The notes beneath the pieces were generated by a model, which ran no database searches, was not told where the DNA came from, and was given only the letters and a program-made list of their open reading frames with translations. Of a stretch of 64,000 nucleotides of DNA, positions 62,742-64,000 are shown piece after piece. Source of the DNA: Thermodesulfobacterium sp. TA1 (GTDB taxonomy: Bacteria > Desulfobacterota > Thermodesulfobacteria > Thermodesulfobacteriales > Thermodesulfobacteriaceae). The position numbers and the translations under genes are program-made. The stretch's first letter is position 1. Every line of letters begins with the position of its first letter. Location of the stretch: positions 1,550,001 to 1,614,000 of the forward strand of contig NZ_CP043908.1 in assembly GCF_008630935.1 (NCBI RefSeq), written 5' to 3'.

Positions 62742-64000
62742 TTAAACCAGCTCTCTTAAGATTTCTATAGCTTTAAACATAGCTTTAGCCTTGTTTAAAG
62801 TTTCTTCGTATTCTTTTTCAGGGTCAGAATCAGCCACTATCCCTGCTCCTGCTTGAAGATAACAAACCTCTCCTTTTTGGAAAATAGTCCTTATAGTAAT
62901 ACAAAAATCCATATTACCTGAAAAACCAAAATATCCTACAGCACCTGCATAAGGACCTCTTTCCTTCTTTTCAATTTCAGCGATAATCTCCATCGCCCGT
63001 ATTTTGGGAGCACCAGAAACCGTCCCTGCAGGGAAAGTAGCGGCAAAGACGTCAAACATGTCTAACCCTGGAATAACCTCACCTTTAACCCCTGAAACAA
63101 GATGCATCACATGAGAATAACGTTCAACCACCATCAACTCATAAACCTCAACCGTCCCATATTTACAAATCCTACCAAGGTCATTTCTCCCAAGGTCAAC
63201 CAGCATGATATGTTCAGCTAATTCCTTCTTATCTCCTTTTAAATCCTTTTCCAACTCCTTATCTTCTTGTTCTGTTTTTCCCCTCTTTCGTGTGCCTGCG
63301 ATAGGTCTTGTCTCAACCAAACTGCCTTCCATTCTTACTAAAATTTCTGGAGAAGAACCGATAAGCACCTCATCGTCAAGTTTTAAAAAAAATAGATAAG
63401 GCGAAGGATTTACCTTCCTTAAAGCCCTGTAAAAAAGAAAAGGAGGAACCTTAGATTTAAAAGAAAACCGCTGAGAAAGGACTACCTGAATGATATCTCC
63501 TTCTTCAATATATTTTTTTGCTCTTTCTACCATGGAGCAAAACTTTTCTTTAGTAATCTCTGGTTGAGGAGAAGCGATAGAGGTTATTTCGAAAGGCTGA
63601 TAAACAATTTTAGAAAAAAAGATAAGGTCTTTTATCTCACAAACCTTAGCTACCGCCTCTTGATAAACCTTAGAAACCTTCTCTTTTTGGTCAATCCTTA
63701 CATTATAGACGATCTTTAGGGCATGCTTAAACCTATCGTAAACTAAAACCACCTCTGGAAACATAAAATGTAGGTCAGAAAACCCTAAAATCTCTTCTCC
63801 TACAGGAATTTTTTCGAAAAATCTTACCGTTTCATAACCTATAAAACCTACTGCCCCTCCGAAAAACCTTGGTAAACCATCAACCAACGCACAATCTACT
63901 CCTTTGATTAACTTTCTTAGCTCGTTAAAAGGGTTGGCGCTAAAAAAGTTATCTTTAAGGATAAGACCTTCATTTTGTCTCTCAAAAAGCCAGACCTGTT
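62742..64000 (-). CDS. trpE: Anthranilate synthase component I, N-terminus beyond window
   Basis: Converts chorismate to anthranilate. The frame stays open to base 64000, reading QVWLFERQNEG...GVDCALVDGLPRFFGGAVGFIGYE, so the TTG at 63887 is internal. Visible motifs: VLSQRFSF, PSPYLFFLKL, GSSPEILVRMEG, RPIAGTRKRGKTEQED, LVDLGRNDLGRICKYGTV, PAGTVSGAPKIRAMEIIAEIE and GYFGFSGNMDFCITIRT. The upstream part with the tryptophan-feedback site is outside the window. Confidence 0.93.
   Translation of the reverse strand, partial: QVWLFERQNEGLILKDNFFSANPFNELRKLIKGVDCALVDGLPRFFGGAVGFIGYETVRFFEKIPVGEEILGFSDLHFMFPEVVLVYDRFKHALKIVYNVRIDQKEKVSKVYQEAVAKVCEIKDLIFFSKIVYQPFEITSIASPQPEITKEKFCSMVERAKKYIEEGDIIQVVLSQRFSFKSKVPPFLFYRALRKVNPSPYLFFLKLDDEVLIGSSPEILVRMEGSLVETRPIAGTRKRGKTEQEDKELEKDLKGDKKELAEHIMLVDLGRNDLGRICKYGTVEVYELMVVERYSHVMHLVSGVKGEVIPGLDMFDVFAATFPAGTVSGAPKIRAMEIIAEIEKKERGPYAGAVGYFGFSGNMDFCITIRTIFQKGEVCYLQAGAGIVADSDPEKEYEETLNKAKAMFKAIEILRELV

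Noticed and set aside
1-64000. tRNA, rRNA or CRISPR loci
   Set aside because: I looked for TpsiC-loop sequences and spaced direct repeats on both strands and saw none; a covariance-model scan would be needed to be certain.

Overview
The window is a low-GC (about one third G+C by eye), gene-dense stretch from an anaerobic, Gram-negative bacterium with sulfate-reducer-type respiration. A 16-heme Hmc cytochrome complex, a periplasmic selenocysteine formate dehydrogenase, a complex I operon, LptD and LPS glycosyltransferases, DapL and thermophile-type DAHP and inositol-phosphate synthases together suggest a Thermodesulfobacterium-like member of the Thermodesulfobacteriota. That taxonomic call is inference from gene content; no rRNA gene is present.

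Region 1-12.5 kb (minus strand) is respiratory. A TmcD-like protein, a NarI-like cytochrome b and an HdrD-like protein lead into a 16-heme cytochrome, a 38-residue HmcD-like peptide, a Tat-exported four-cluster ferredoxin and an NrfD-like quinone protein: an Hmc complex in permuted order with a Tmc-like front end. Behind it, under a near-consensus sigma-54 promoter, lies a second operon. It encodes a molybdopterin oxidoreductase without a signal peptide and a four-cluster ferredoxin, followed by nuoB-nuoD-nuoI-nuoA in translationally overlapping order. This looks like a complex I fed by a polysulfide/thiosulfate-reductase-like module. Region 12.5-15.5 kb holds rlmH (ATT start), lptD and a stand-alone ferritin-like gene.

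Region 15.8-24 kb (plus strand) is formate metabolism. It has fdhA (UGA read as Sec188, with a candidate SECIS hairpin) and fdhB, then an IS110-family element whose upstream non-coding end folds like a bridge RNA, then fdhE and a MoeA-PBP fusion. Two tandem pairs of phenylacetate-CoA-ligase-like and ACT genes follow (24-27.5 kb), then a decayed IS256-family element.

Region 28-42 kb is a divergent signalling block. To the left are a PEP-synthase-like gene (frame broken at a run of ten A), a Usp protein, a novel two-TM protein, a TSUP transporter and a degenerate receiver. To the right are a PAS sigma-54 activator, a NifX-like protein, a sensor kinase, two stand-alone receivers and an intact paralogue of the PEP-synthase-like gene. 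Both paralogues appear to lack the TIM-barrel of true PEP synthase.

Region 42-48.5 kb is LPS assembly (two KdkA/WaaP-like kinases, three or four glycosyltransferases). Region 48.7-64 kb is mainly housekeeping: aroF, a radical SAM protein, a two-receiver diguanylate cyclase, a TIGR03960-type radical SAM fusion, mreB, folK, dapL, inositol-phosphate synthase, and a trpE-trpG-plsC-gyrA operon. No tRNA, rRNA or CRISPR array was seen.
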